From NCBI GenBank assembly GCA_026398275.1, contig JAPLTF010000057.1, positions 1 through 36,297 of the forward strand: a DNA stretch of 36,297 nt, read 5' to 3'. The stretch is from Verrucomicrobiota bacterium (GTDB taxonomy: Bacteria > Verrucomicrobiota > Verrucomicrobiia > Chthoniobacterales > Terrimicrobiaceae). The notes below the pieces were generated by a model. It had not been told where the DNA came from. It searched no databases and saw only the letters and a list, made by a program, of their open reading frames with translations. The translations under genes were made by a program, and so were the position numbers. Each line of letters starts with the position of its first letter. Positions within the stretch are counted from its first letter, which is position 1. Of this stretch, positions 7,781 through 16,569 are shown one piece after another.

Positions 7781-8686
7781 ATGAAAACCAAACAGGTCAT
7801 CAAAGCAGCCCGCAAGTTCTCCAAGCCCTACCGCGTCACCGATGGAAAGGGATTCCGCCTCAAGGATGTTGACACCGGCGATACGCAGGATTTCAAATCC
7901 GAAGACAAGGGGCGCGCGAAGGAAGTGCTGCAGGCCGGAGTGGCTGCGCTCGCGGAGCTGCAGGACAGGCTCTACGCGCAGGACCGCTGGTCGGTGTTGC
8001 TGGTCTTCCAGGCGATGGATGCGGCGGGGAAGGACGGGACGATCAAGCATGTGATGTCGGGCATCAACCCGCAGGGCTGCCAGGTCACGTCGTTCAAGGG
8101 GCCGAGCAGCGAGGAGCTGGATCACGACTATCTCTGGCGCTGCCAGAAGCATCTGCCCGAGCGCGGGCGGATCGGGATTTTCAACCGCAGCTACTACGAG
8201 GAGACGCTGGTGGTGCGCGTGCACCCGGAGTTTCTCGCGGCGCAGAAGCTGCCGGAGAAGCGCGTGACGAAGCACATCTGGGATGAGCGGTTTCAGGATA
8301 TCCGGTCCTTCGAGCGCTACCTCAAGCGGAACGGAACGATCGTCCTGAAGTTCTTCCTCCACGTCTCGAAGGAAGAGCAGAAGAAGCGTTTCCTCGAACG
8401 GATCGAGCTTCCGGAGAAGAACTGGAAATTCTCGTCCGCCGACATGAAGGAGCGCGGATTCTGGGACCAGTATCAGAAGGCTTACGAGGAGACGATCCGC
8501 GAGACGGCGACGAAGGATGCGCCTTGGTATGTGGTTCCGGCGGACAACAAGTGGTTCACGCGCCTGGTGGTGGCCGCCGCTGTCATCGACGCACTGGACT
8601 CGTTGGATCTGCAATACCCGAAAGTCAACGACGAGAAGCTCGCGGATCTCGCCGTCGCGAAGAAGGCACTGCTCGCGGACAAATGA
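7781..8686 (+). CDS. ppk2: Polyphosphate kinase 2 family protein (class III-like)
   Basis: PPK2 enzymes transfer phosphate from polyphosphate to AMP, ADP or GDP in the cytoplasm. This 301-residue protein has the Walker A motif AAGKDGT at residues 81-87, preceded by FQAMD. A second motif, FNRSYYEE, at 134-141 is followed by VVRVHPE. The lid region and the FERYLKRNGTIVLKFFLHVSKEEQ stretch are also conserved. Single-domain length and these motifs resemble class III members, which can charge AMP to ADP to ATP. The exact substrate cannot be read from sequence. The stop overlaps the ATG of a SulP-like remnant (ATGA), so an operon with ion transporters once existed here. No upstream pho box is obvious. 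Confidence 0.93.
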   Translation: MKTKQVIKAARKFSKPYRVTDGKGFRLKDVDTGDTQDFKSEDKGRAKEVLQAGVAALAELQDRLYAQDRWSVLLVFQAMDAAGKDGTIKHVMSGINPQGCQVTSFKGPSSEELDHDYLWRCQKHLPERGRIGIFNRSYYEETLVVRVHPEFLAAQKLPEKRVTKHIWDERFQDIRSFERYLKRNGTIVLKFFLHVSKEEQKKRFLERIELPEKNWKFSSADMKERGFWDQYQKAYEETIRETATKDAPWYVVPADNKWFTRLVVAAAVIDALDSLDLQYPKVNDEKLADLAVAKKALLADK

Positions 8687-8832
8687 GCGCGGCGGCCGGC
8701 CATGCGGCCCCCTCCGGGCGCTGGCGCGGGATCGTTCCGGCGCTGGGCTGGCTGCGGAGCTACGAGCCGGGCTGGTTTCGAGCGGACCTTGCGGCGGGCG
8801 TGACGCTTGCGGCCTACCTTTTGCCGGCGGCG
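8683..8832 (+). pseudogene. SulP-family anion transporter, N-terminal remnant
   Basis: An ATG overlapping the PPK2 stop opens a frame reading WRGIVPALGWLRSYEPGW and then FRADLAAGVTLAAYLLPA. This is the characteristic start of SulP transporters up to the first membrane helix, where intact proteins (about 500 residues or more) continue. Here similarity ends within about 50 codons and the frame closes shortly after. The following DNA belongs to another remnant in a different frame. This is a broken gene or a deletion scar. Confidence 0.65.
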
Positions 8833-8939
8833 CGGTCGAGGCGCTCACGGGCATCCTGATGTGCGGGTGGTCCACGGCCTTCTTCTTTGCAGTTGTCAGC
8901 CGGAGAAACGTGTCGAAGACAACCGAAATAATCCCATGA
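8826..8939 (+). pseudogene. Possible ion-channel C-terminal remnant
   Basis: In another frame than the SulP remnant, codons from 8826 read GGAVEALTGILMCGWSTAFF and then FAVVSRR. This is one hydrophobic helix with the EALTG and GWS pattern I associate with the last helix of small two-helix K+ channel proteins. No pore signature (TVGYG) is present because the upstream part is missing. The frame ends in TGA overlapping the ATG of the next gene (ATGA), as an intact operon member would. The assignment rests on a short motif and is tentative. Confidence 0.4.
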
Positions 8940-9454
8940 ACCCACTCCTCAAAGAAATTCGCCACAATCCCCTGCTCTGGCTTCTGGCCTTCGTGCCCGT
9001 GGTGTTGGTGGCGCAGAAGCTCATGCCTGGCTCGCACACGCTGCTCTTCGTTCTGTCCGTGCTGGCCATCGTCCCGCTGGCGGCGCTGCTGAGCCACGCG
9101 ACCGAGTCGGTGGCGACGAAGACCGGCGACGCGGTCGGGGGGTTGCTCAACGCCACGCTCGGAAACCTCACCGAACTGATCATCGCGATTGCGGCCCTGC
9201 GCGCCGGCGAATACATGCTCGTGAAGGCGTCCATCGCCGGGGCGATTGTCACCAATACCCTCTTCATGCTGGGTGCTTCATTCCTCCTCGGTGGACTCAG
9301 GCACCACGTCCAGGAATTCATGATGCTCATCGCTGCTCTGACCGCCTCGCTGGTCACCAGCAGCGGCCGCTCGGCGTGGTTCGTCGGGGTGTTGGTGCTG
9401 ATGGTCTATCTCGTTTTTGCAATGACGCTCTACCTTCTGCCGCCTGCACACTAG
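8936..9454 (+). pseudogene. Ca2+/H+ antiporter (CaCA/Cax family) with large internal deletion
   Basis: The 172-residue product begins like a complete Cax protein: MNPLLKEIRHNPLLWLLAFV, then ATESVATKTGDAVGGLLNAT and the alpha-1 repeat signature LGNLTELIIAIAAL. It then follows KASIAGAIVTNTLFMLGASF as far as LLGGLRHHVQEF. The next residues (MMLIAALTASLVTSSGRSAW) match the very end of the family. The middle of the protein, including the whole second alpha repeat, is absent although the frame is kept. Family members are roughly 350 residues, so some 180-190 residues appear to be lost. Both alpha repeats are needed to form the transport site, so this product is unlikely to exchange calcium. A polymerised half-antiporter is a remote alternative. 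Confidence 0.75.
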
Positions 9455-9516
9455 TGTAGTCCGTCCAACGGATTGCGGGTTATGTTGTGGAGGCAGCCGA
9501 AGCGGAGCGGAGACAG

Positions 9517-9556
9517 CTTGCCGCAGGCAACCCGTAGGGCGAGCGCAGCGAGGCAA
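9517..9556. repeat. REP-like GC-rich short repeat, copy 2
   Basis: CTTGCCGCAGGCAA followed by CCCGTAGGGCGAGCGCAGCG parallels the copy at 5-45. It sits in the 160-bp gap between the deleted antiporter gene and glycerate kinase, again beside a broken gene. This suggests repeats of this type take part in deletions. Confidence 0.45.
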
Positions 9557-9615
9557 TTATGCCACCCTCCAGAAAATTCGTGCCCGATTCTCTAGCAGAT
9601 GGCAGGCTGGTTTGC

Positions 9616-10722
9616 ATGAGAATTCTGATTGCGCCGGACAAGTTCAAGGGCTCGCTGACGGCGGCTCAGGCGGCGGAGGCGATCGAACTCGGATGGAAGG
9701 ACGCCATGCCGGAAGCGATCTTCGACCGGGCTTGTCTGGCGGATGGCGGCGAGGGAACGGCGGATGTTATTGCATCCTGGGCAGGCGCGGAGATCAGGCG
9801 GGCAGATGTCCATGATGCCTTGGGGCAAGCTCTGGGCGCGGAATTTGTGTGGATTCCCGGCGAGGGCCTCGCGGCGATGGAGATGAGCGCGGCTTCGGGG
9901 CTCGAGAAGATTCCGGAAAGCGAGCGGGACATTCTTCGATCGACGACATTCGGCGCGGGGGAATTGCTGCTTGCCGCCATGGCTACGGGGGCCGACACGG
10001 TGGCGGTCGGCTTGGGTGGCAGCGCAACGAACGACGGCGGGGCGGGATGGGCCTCGGCCATCGGGTGGAAATTTCATGACCGCATGGGCCGGGACATGGA
10101 GCCGACGCCCGGAAACCTCTGCGCTATCGAAGGGATTATTCCCCCTCCCCGGCGGGCCCCAGTGAAGATCCTGGCCCTGTCCGATGTGAAAAATCCCCTG
10201 CTTGGACCGCGAGGATGCAGCCGGGTTTACGGTCCGCAAAAGGGTGCGACGGAGGAACAAATTGAACTCATGGAGGCCAACCTCGAACATTTTTCCAATG
10301 TGTGTGAAAAGACTTTCGGCACCAGCCATCGCGGGACACCGGGGGCAGGTGCCGCAGGCGGAACCGGGTTTGGCTTGCTGACGTTTTGTGGTGCGGAAAT
10401 TGTCTCCGGCTTCGACTGGATCGCGCATCGCCTCGACCTCGAAGCCCGTGTCGCCGCCTGCGACCTCGTCATCACCGGGGAGGGCTCGCTCGATGCCCAG
10501 ACACTCGAAGGCAAGGGACCCGGAGCACTTGCCGCGCTGGCAAAAGCGCATGGAAAGCCGTGCATCGCTTTTGCCGGGCGCATCGAGAATGCGGTTCGGG
10601 GCGTCTTTTCGCGCTGCGTTTCCATCGGCGATCCTGCAATCGGGCTTGCTGAGAACCTCGCCCGTGGGGCACAATCGCTGCGCGCTGCCGCCAACAAGAC
10701 GGCGCAATCACTTCTATCATGA
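9616..10722 (+). CDS. Glycerate kinase (type 1, GlxK/GarK family)
   Basis: The enzyme phosphorylates glycerate to 2-phosphoglycerate (or the 3-phosphate in some members) and feeds glyoxylate or sugar-acid breakdown into glycolysis. The 368-residue protein starts MRILIAPDKFKGSLTA, the family hallmark. It continues with CLADGGEGTADV, VGLGGSATNDGGAGWA and GAAGGTGFG, then DLVITGEGSLDAQTLEGKGP near the C-terminus. Length and motif order are complete. I chose the ATG at 9616 because the preceding in-frame residues (from 9559) have no conserved character. The last four bases ATGA overlap the fabD start, which suggests translational coupling. Confidence 0.95.
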   Translation: MRILIAPDKFKGSLTAAQAAEAIELGWKDAMPEAIFDRACLADGGEGTADVIASWAGAEIRRADVHDALGQALGAEFVWIPGEGLAAMEMSAASGLEKIPESERDILRSTTFGAGELLLAAMATGADTVAVGLGGSATNDGGAGWASAIGWKFHDRMGRDMEPTPGNLCAIEGIIPPPRRAPVKILALSDVKNPLLGPRGCSRVYGPQKGATEEQIELMEANLEHFSNVCEKTFGTSHRGTPGAGAAGGTGFGLLTFCGAEIVSGFDWIAHRLDLEARVAACDLVITGEGSLDAQTLEGKGPGALAALAKAHGKPCIAFAGRIENAVRGVFSRCVSIGDPAIGLAENLARGAQSLRAAANKTAQSLLS

Positions 10723-11657
10723 CCAAAAAACTCGCTCTCCTCTTCGCAGGCCAGGGTGCCCAGTCCGTCGGAATGGGCAAGGACCTCGCCGCCGAATTCC
10801 CCGCCGCCGCCGCCCTTTTCAAGCAGGCGGATGAAATCCTGGGATATCCGCTCTCGCAAATCGCATTCGAGGGCCCTGCGGAGGAACTCACGAAGACCGC
10901 CGTCTGTCAGCCCGCCCTCTATGTCCATGGGCTGGCTTGCCTGGCGGTGGTAAAGGAGAAATTTCCGGCGCTGGACTTCCATGCGACGGCTGGCCTCTCG
11001 CTCGGGGAGTTCACGGCGCATACCGCTGCGGGAACATTTGATTTTGAGACCGGCCTCCGCCTCGTGGACAAGCGGGCCCGTGCGATGCAGCAGGCCTGCG
11101 ACTCCACCGAAGGGGCCATGGCGGCGATCATCGGAGGTGACGAGGACCGGGTGCGCGACCTCGCGTCCGCCGCGGATGTCGATGTCGCAAATCTCAACTC
11201 CCCGGGCCAGATCGTCCTCTCCGGAGAATCCTCGAAAATCGCCCTGGCGGTTTCGCTGGCCAAGGAATACGGCGCGCGCAAGGCGGTCGAGCTGACGGTC
11301 GCGGGAGCATTCCACTCGCGGCTCATGGAGTCCGCCTATCAAACCCTCAGCCAGGCACTGGAGGAAACTCCGATGCTGCAGCCGCGTGTGCCGGTCGTCT
11401 GCAACGTCGATGCCACCGCTGTGGGCGATGCGGAAAACATCCGCCGCACGCTGGCCGACCAGGTCACCGGCAGCGTCTGCTGGTCGCAGAGCATCGAATA
11501 CATGATCGACCATCTCCATATCACAAACTTCCTGGAGCTCGGGCCAGGGGGGGTGATCGCCGGGCTCGTCGGGCGGATCCGCAAGGGGACGCCGGTTGTC
11601 TCCGTCTCCAATGTGGCGACGCTCGACGAGGGCCTGCCGCTGTTGATGGCCTGCTGA
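10719..11657 (+). CDS. fabD: Malonyl-CoA:ACP transacylase
   Basis: FabD loads malonate onto acyl carrier protein to start each elongation round of type II fatty acid synthesis. The 312-residue protein has LFAGQGAQSVGMGKDL at the N-terminus, the nucleophile motif GLSLGEF with Ser94, and the catalytic His199 in GAFHSRLM. It also has NLNSPGQIVLSG and a C-terminal ELGPGGVIAGLVGRI segment. No ketosynthase or ACP domain is attached and no other fab gene is adjacent, so its partners are elsewhere. It is coupled to the upstream glycerate kinase by a 4-base overlap and ends 10 bp before the convergent anti-sigma-like gene. Confidence 0.96.
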   Translation: MTKKLALLFAGQGAQSVGMGKDLAAEFPAAAALFKQADEILGYPLSQIAFEGPAEELTKTAVCQPALYVHGLACLAVVKEKFPALDFHATAGLSLGEFTAHTAAGTFDFETGLRLVDKRARAMQQACDSTEGAMAAIIGGDEDRVRDLASAADVDVANLNSPGQIVLSGESSKIALAVSLAKEYGARKAVELTVAGAFHSRLMESAYQTLSQALEETPMLQPRVPVVCNVDATAVGDAENIRRTLADQVTGSVCWSQSIEYMIDHLHITNFLELGPGGVIAGLVGRIRKGTPVVSVSNVATLDEGLPLLMAC

Positions 11658-11667
11658 AGAGCGGGCA

Positions 11668-13014
11668 TCAGTTGCCCTCGTGGTCACTGACCTTGCGAAG
11701 ATGTTCCAGGAGCTTCAGTAATCCGGACTGGATTCCAGGCGTGGGGTGATCGGCGGAGAGGATTTCGACGGCATCCGATTTCGACTCGAAGGTGAAAACG
11801 CCTCCGTAGTCGCGGAGCGCGCGGGCAATTTCCCGTGCGGCTCCGAACTTTTCCGGATCAAGGTTTTTGGAAATCGCAATGCGGGATCCCAGGCGGCACT
11901 TGCTCCTGGTCAGAGACGATGGAAGCCCGAGAGAAAGAGCATGGGGGATGCCGTTTTCAAGCTCTCCCGGCCGGATGATTCCGGCGAGGAGCGGTTGCCC
12001 GGGGCCCTCTCCTTCGACGTCGCCCGCAAGGTCAACATGCCGGGCCGCTGCCGCCCCGATGCGGCCCTCCCCAATCGGGCGGGGCTCCGTCACCTCCCAG
12101 GCGGTGAGGCCGTCGGCGGAGACAAGGATCAGTGGCGATTGCCGGAACATTTGCAAGTCGACCGCCGCCGGCATGCGAAGGACTCCGAGCCGGGAATCCC
12201 CGACCCACAGCTCGCGCTCGGGCATTTGAATCTCGCTGACAAAGACCGGCTGCCACCGCAGGCCGATTCGGAGATTTGTATTCTGACCGGCCAGTCGGAC
12301 ACTGGAGAGTTTGCTGTCTGCGGCAAGAGGAAGATTCCAGCGGCAGGTATCGGCAAACGGGCGGGCGCGCGGATCCCGGGTTGCCAGTGCGACCGCCACA
12401 ACGGGGGGCGGCGTTGGTGTCGCGGCGGCCACGGAGGTCTCCGGCGATGGGGAAGCCTCGGGTAATGGAATCGATGGCAAAGGCGGAGGGGTTGCCTCGA
12501 CATAGGCTGGAGATGGAGCGGGCTGGATCTCCGGGGTGGACGGCGAAGGCTGCGGGGGCGGAGTGGATTCGACCATGCGGAGCTCCGGGGAGGACTCCGG
12601 AATGGCCGGGGATGCGCCCGGAGTCGGGGCGGCAACAATTTTTCCCGGAACGCGATATTCCGCAGGCGGAAACAACCGAGCCAGGAGCACGAGGGCCACA
12701 CAGGCTGCGGCGGCCAGCCAGGCACCGATCCAGAACGTTCTCCGATCGTCATCGGATCGCTTCCTCCTCGCTTTCTTGACTGCCGTTTCAGAGACGATCT
12801 CCCGAGCTTGTTGAGGAGCGGAGGAGCGGATGTCGGCCATCACGGAGGCACGGACTCTGGCCGACGCCTGTCCGGAGTCGTAAATCGCCGCGAGGGCCTG
12901 CGCCATGCGCTCTTGGTCGAGCATTCCTGCGTGAAGGTCGTCTCCCTCCGGCAGTCGAGTGATCGGTTCCGGGTCCCCATCCACCCACGCGGCGATGGCC
13001 TCCTCAATGTCCAC
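11668..13014 (-). CDS. Membrane-anchored probable anti-sigma partner with proline-rich linker
   Basis: The 448-residue protein has a cytoplasmic N-terminus of about 92 residues and one membrane helix at about residues 94-116 (FWIGAWLAAAACVALVLLA). A long Pro/Ser/Thr-rich stretch at about 130-215 (repeats such as PPPQPSPSTP) precedes an extracytoplasmic domain of unknown fold. It directly follows the sigma-factor gene, overlapping it by 11 bp, with a good Shine-Dalgarno site (AAGGAGG) 7 nt before its GTG start. The architecture and arrangement fit an anti-sigma factor that holds the sigma factor at the membrane. No zinc-binding HxxxCxxC motif is visible in the N-terminal part, so the mode of sigma binding is unknown. 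The function is inferred from context. Confidence 0.65.
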   Translation of the reverse strand: MDIEEAIAAWVDGDPEPITRLPEGDDLHAGMLDQERMAQALAAIYDSGQASARVRASVMADIRSSAPQQAREIVSETAVKKARRKRSDDDRRTFWIGAWLAAAACVALVLLARLFPPAEYRVPGKIVAAPTPGASPAIPESSPELRMVESTPPPQPSPSTPEIQPAPSPAYVEATPPPLPSIPLPEASPSPETSVAAATPTPPPVVAVALATRDPRARPFADTCRWNLPLAADSKLSSVRLAGQNTNLRIGLRWQPVFVSEIQMPERELWVGDSRLGVLRMPAAVDLQMFRQSPLILVSADGLTAWEVTEPRPIGEGRIGAAAARHVDLAGDVEGEGPGQPLLAGIIRPGELENGIPHALSLGLPSSLTRSKCRLGSRIAISKNLDPEKFGAAREIARALRDYGGVFTFESKSDAVEILSADHPTPGIQSGLLKLLEHLRKVSDHEGN

Positions 13015-13564
13015 TGGCGGCCTCCTTCAGCTTCTGCTCGACGCAGAGCTTCAATTGCTGTCGCAGTCGGAAGAGCGTGATGCGGACCCATTCCAGCGAC
13101 TTTTTTCTCATCCCCGCCATCGTGGCGGAGTCCCTGCCTTCCCGGTATCTTTCCTCGAGAAGCTCGCGGGCTCCCGCCCCCATGCGGTCGAGGCATTGAG
13201 CAAGGTATTCGGCATCCGGCGCATCGAGGCGCTCGGAGGCGCGGGCCTGGGATTGGACGAGTTTCCATTCCTCGTAGCGTGAGCGCCCGGCCTGCTCGCG
13301 GGCATGACGCTGGAGTTCTGCGCGCAGGAGGTTTGAGGCGATGGCACGCAGCCAGGCGGAAAACGAGGTTTCCGCTTGGAAACCGTGAATGTTGCGGTAG
13401 GCAAAGACGAAGGACTCGTGCGAGATTTCGTCAATGAGATGGGGGACCGGAGCGCGCAGGGCGATAAACGCGCGCAGCTGCGGGAGATGCCTCTCCAAAA
13501 GCGGCTCAAAGGCCTGCTGATCGCCCCGCTGGACGGCCCTCACAAACTCGGCATCATCGCTCAT
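13004..13564 (-). CDS. ECF-type RNA polymerase sigma factor
   Basis: The 186-residue protein has a sigma-70 region 2 (FVRAVQRGDQQAFEPLLERH through ESFVFAYRNIHGF and TSFSAWLRAIASNLLR). A region 4 follows (CLDRMGAGARELLEERYREG, then TLFRLRQQLKLCVEQKL) with a helix-turn-helix-like segment between. This two-domain layout without region 3 is typical of extracytoplasmic-function sigma factors. The likely start is the ATG at 13564 (MSDDAEFVRA); frames extending to 13606 add non-conserved residues. Its stop overlaps the GTG of the membrane partner gene. The large secreted BNR protein is transcribed from just upstream in the same direction and may be a target, but this is inference. Confidence 0.85.
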   Translation of the reverse strand: MSDDAEFVRAVQRGDQQAFEPLLERHLPQLRAFIALRAPVPHLIDEISHESFVFAYRNIHGFQAETSFSAWLRAIASNLLRAELQRHAREQAGRSRYEEWKLVQSQARASERLDAPDAEYLAQCLDRMGAGARELLEERYREGRDSATMAGMRKKSLEWVRITLFRLRQQLKLCVEQKLKEAASGH

Positions 13565-13623
13565 GACAACAGCAATATGGCAGGTTGGCGCATGGTTATC
13601 GATCAAAAGGCGGGATGGCGTTC

Positions 13624-16491
13624 CTATTGAAGCATCATTCGCAGGCGAAGGAACCTGCGCGGGGTGACGGCGAGGTTTGCGGAATCTGTCACGGTCGTTG
13701 TTCCCGCAACATTTGCCGCGCCGGTGCTGCTCCAGATCGGTGCGGCTCCCCAGTCCAGGAGATCATTGCTCGCCTCAACGGAATACGTCAGGAAAGGATC
13801 CGCGATGCGTTGGAATGTCAGCGAAAGGAAATCCCCGGATGGCGATAATGAGAGGGCTGGACGGGGCGCACTTGCTGCGGCCAGCGGGTCCCCGCCCATG
13901 GAGTATTCCAAAAGGTTGGACAGGCCGTCGCCATCGGGGTCCGCAGATTCGCCGGCAACCAAAGGATCTGCCGCCTGCAAGCCAAACCGGTCTTTTTGCC
14001 AGAGGAGAAAACTTTGGGGGCGGCTGGTGATGCTAAGCCCGTATCCATTGCTGGTAATCCAGACTTCGTCCGGCGAGTAGGGGTTGAAAAACACGCGCTC
14101 CGGTGCCCGAAAGGGATATGAGGTCTGCTGAAATGTCGGGTTCGCCGCATCGCGATCCTGCGAGATCCAGAGCCCCGCGAAGCGGGTGGTCATCCAAAGC
14201 TCGTACCTATTCGTGGGGTGGACGGTCACCGAGATGACGCTGCATCCCGCCGTGCCGGGTTGGCCGGCGACACCCGTCTGGCCATTCCAAACGAGCGTCC
14301 AACTCCCCCCGCCGTCGATCGTTTTGTAGAGCCCACCGTAGGTGGTGGGGGCGTCCGCCGAGGCGGGAACTGTTGTGGCGAGATCGGTATTGCTCACACA
14401 GGCATACCAGGTGAGCCCGGCAGGATCGCCCGGATCGACGACCACATCGCGGGTAAAATACCGGAGCTCGATGCGGGTGGATTTGTCAGTCCATGCGCCC
14501 GCAGATTGTGAGTAGAGGAAGACTCCCGAACTTGGCGTGTAGCCGGCATTGGCATTTCCGGCCTGCCTGGCGGAATAGCTCACCAGCAAGTCGCCGTTTG
14601 CGAGGATCCGGATGTTGAACGGATGCACGATGGCTGTGCCTGCGGGGCGGAATGCACCGGGTGCGGGCGACGGAAGTTTTTTCCATGCTCCGGTGGTCAA
14701 GTCATTTTGATAGATCCCATCAGCCGCCGGGTTGCTGTGCTGGATCGCGACATAAAGCCTGCGGCGTGGCGAGTCCACTACGACCCAGCACGGGTTGGCT
14801 CCGCGCGTGAGCGGGGACCCGGGCTCGCCGACCCCGAAGTCGTTCCTGACGAGAACCCACTGCGTCGCTCCGGGCGGGAGCGACCAGAGGCCCGGAGCAG
14901 GTTTTTTCGCTGGCCCGGTGTTGTCCACATGCAAGTCGTCTGTTCCGAGAAATTCATAGAGAGTGTTGGCATACGTGCAGATCGCGTAGCGGGTGCCGGT
15001 GAGCGGATCGCTGACGACCTGCGGGATGTCTCCGCTGGGCAGGGTGGTAGGATCATAGTCAAACCCCCACCGCATGCCCCCATCCAGGCTGTGAGGACAC
15101 TGGTAATCCAGAGCACCGATAAACACATCCGACGCGGAGGACCAGTCCACCCAGTAAGCCACGGTGAGCTCCAGACCGCCGGTCTGGTAGGACTGTCCGT
15201 GCGGAAACAGTTCTCCCGGGCCATGGAGCGGGTTGTCCGGGGTCGTATAGATTTGCTGCCACACGGGCGAGGCCTGCGCGGCATTGTCGCTGCGGTGGAT
15301 CACACAGTTGTCGCAGATGACCACGCGGTCGGCATCGACTGCGGATACCGCCATCCCGCACGGAAACGAATAGCTGATGTTTGTTTCGAGGGTGCTCGCA
15401 ACCGGCCCGCTGTTGGCGTTGATGCTGCCCCAACCGGTATGAAGGTTTCCGTTCCCCTCGGTGAGCATTGTTCTCGTCCAGGGTGCCCCCGGTCCGTCCT
15501 GCCGGTAGATGCTGTGCTGGTTCGGATAACTTGCCGAGCGCGCGACCGCGACGTGCGCGCAATCCACGCGGTTCCCGGCCATCCCGACGAGGACCGGATA
15601 ATCCGCAGCCGGAATCCCCCCTTCGATCGTCCAAGCGGAATCCTGCGGCCAGTCCATGTGATAAACCCGGTTGCTCGAGCCGCCGGAAAAACTCTGCGGT
15701 GTCTTGGTCGCATCCACCGGCATCTGGGTGGTGACGCAATAAAACCGCAATACCCCGCCCTGGCGTGCACCAGCGAAGGAGATCATTTTGTTTCCAGAAG
15801 GCGGGCTGACCGCCAGCGAGAAGCTCCCCCCGGCGAAAGGATCCGAATGATGGAGCAGGCCATCGCTGGATCCGACCCAGACCTCCGGGGTCGTGCTGCT
15901 CCAATGGACGCCGCCGACCCGCGCGTTCCCGCTGGGGAACGTATACAATAGAGTAAAATTTCCAGAGGTCCCGCCGCTTCGATAAAACCAAAGGCGGGCA
16001 TCGCTCGCGACAAGGAAGCTGTCATCCCGGTTGGGGTCCGCCCAGACCGACACAGCCCGTTCGGACGGGTAAGTCGCCGGCGGCCAGGATGGAAACGAGG
16101 ACCAGTGGTCGCCGAGGTCCTGGCTTTTTTTCGGGCGGAAAACATTTCCTTCGGCAATCGGATCCCGCCCGCGCTCGGCTGCATAGATCGTCGAGGGAGT
16201 CGAGGTGAACTGCACCTGCGTCTGCTGCTGGCCCTCGATCTGCTGGAATGGCAGAACCTGCCAGGATGCCCCGGCATCGCGGGTCCGGAAGACGTGCCCC
16301 ATGTCGATAGCCAGGAACATCACGTTCGGATCATGCGGGCTGATCGCCGGAGAAAACATCCCCCCACCCCCACCCAGCCCCGAGGGTTCCCATGCATCCG
16401 GCAGTGTGCCGGATGCCCCCGCTGATGAGCCTGCTCCCGCGATAAGGCATGCCACGACCAATGCTGCAAGAGTTCGCAATCGAGTATTCAT
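13624..16491 (-). CDS. Secreted BNR/sortilin-type beta-propeller protein
   Basis: The 955-residue protein has a signal peptide (MNTRLRTLAALVVACLIAGA, ending near Ala-Gly-Ala). Repeated BNR/Asp-box motifs such as TRDAGASWQ, KTIDGGGSWTLVW and SQDLGDHW place it among sortilin-like or GH74/exo-alpha-sialidase-like propellers. The C-terminal 100 residues contain DPDGDGLSNLLEYSMGGDP followed by a beta-rich region (SVEASNDLLDWG to TPRRFLRLRMML). Verrucomicrobial secreted enzymes often carry such a region, probably for surface attachment. The ATG at 16491 was preferred over 16542 because it starts directly at the signal peptide. A carbohydrate-active role (GH74-like) is possible but no catalytic aspartates can be assigned with certainty. 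The sigma/anti-sigma pair lies immediately downstream. Confidence 0.8.
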   Translation of the reverse strand: MNTRLRTLAALVVACLIAGAGSSAGASGTLPDAWEPSGLGGGGGMFSPAISPHDPNVMFLAIDMGHVFRTRDAGASWQVLPFQQIEGQQQTQVQFTSTPSTIYAAERGRDPIAEGNVFRPKKSQDLGDHWSSFPSWPPATYPSERAVSVWADPNRDDSFLVASDARLWFYRSGGTSGNFTLLYTFPSGNARVGGVHWSSTTPEVWVGSSDGLLHHSDPFAGGSFSLAVSPPSGNKMISFAGARQGGVLRFYCVTTQMPVDATKTPQSFSGGSSNRVYHMDWPQDSAWTIEGGIPAADYPVLVGMAGNRVDCAHVAVARSASYPNQHSIYRQDGPGAPWTRTMLTEGNGNLHTGWGSINANSGPVASTLETNISYSFPCGMAVSAVDADRVVICDNCVIHRSDNAAQASPVWQQIYTTPDNPLHGPGELFPHGQSYQTGGLELTVAYWVDWSSASDVFIGALDYQCPHSLDGGMRWGFDYDPTTLPSGDIPQVVSDPLTGTRYAICTYANTLYEFLGTDDLHVDNTGPAKKPAPGLWSLPPGATQWVLVRNDFGVGEPGSPLTRGANPCWVVVDSPRRRLYVAIQHSNPAADGIYQNDLTTGAWKKLPSPAPGAFRPAGTAIVHPFNIRILANGDLLVSYSARQAGNANAGYTPSSGVFLYSQSAGAWTDKSTRIELRYFTRDVVVDPGDPAGLTWYACVSNTDLATTVPASADAPTTYGGLYKTIDGGGSWTLVWNGQTGVAGQPGTAGCSVISVTVHPTNRYELWMTTRFAGLWISQDRDAANPTFQQTSYPFRAPERVFFNPYSPDEVWITSNGYGLSITSRPQSFLLWQKDRFGLQAADPLVAGESADPDGDGLSNLLEYSMGGDPLAAASAPRPALSLSPSGDFLSLTFQRIADPFLTYSVEASNDLLDWGAAPIWSSTGAANVAGTTTVTDSANLAVTPRRFLRLRMMLQ

Positions 16492-16569
16492 ATAACACTC
16501 CATAGCGGCAGCCGGTCCCGGCGTTACAACAATCTCCTCCAAGAGGGTGTCTCCCTGTGTGTCAGAAAA

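Noticed and set aside
7454-9097. 547-residue open frame on the minus strand opposite PPK2
   Set aside because: It is antisense to the clear PPK2 motifs, is rich in Arg/His/Leu as expected for a GC-rich mirror frame, and shows no family motif.
10227-11687. 486-residue minus-strand frame across glycerate kinase and fabD
   Set aside because: It lies opposite two well-supported genes, with low-complexity composition and no conserved motif.
14623-15951. 442-residue plus-strand frame inside the BNR protein gene
   Set aside because: It is antisense to clear Asp-box repeats, with Arg-rich composition typical of a shadow frame.
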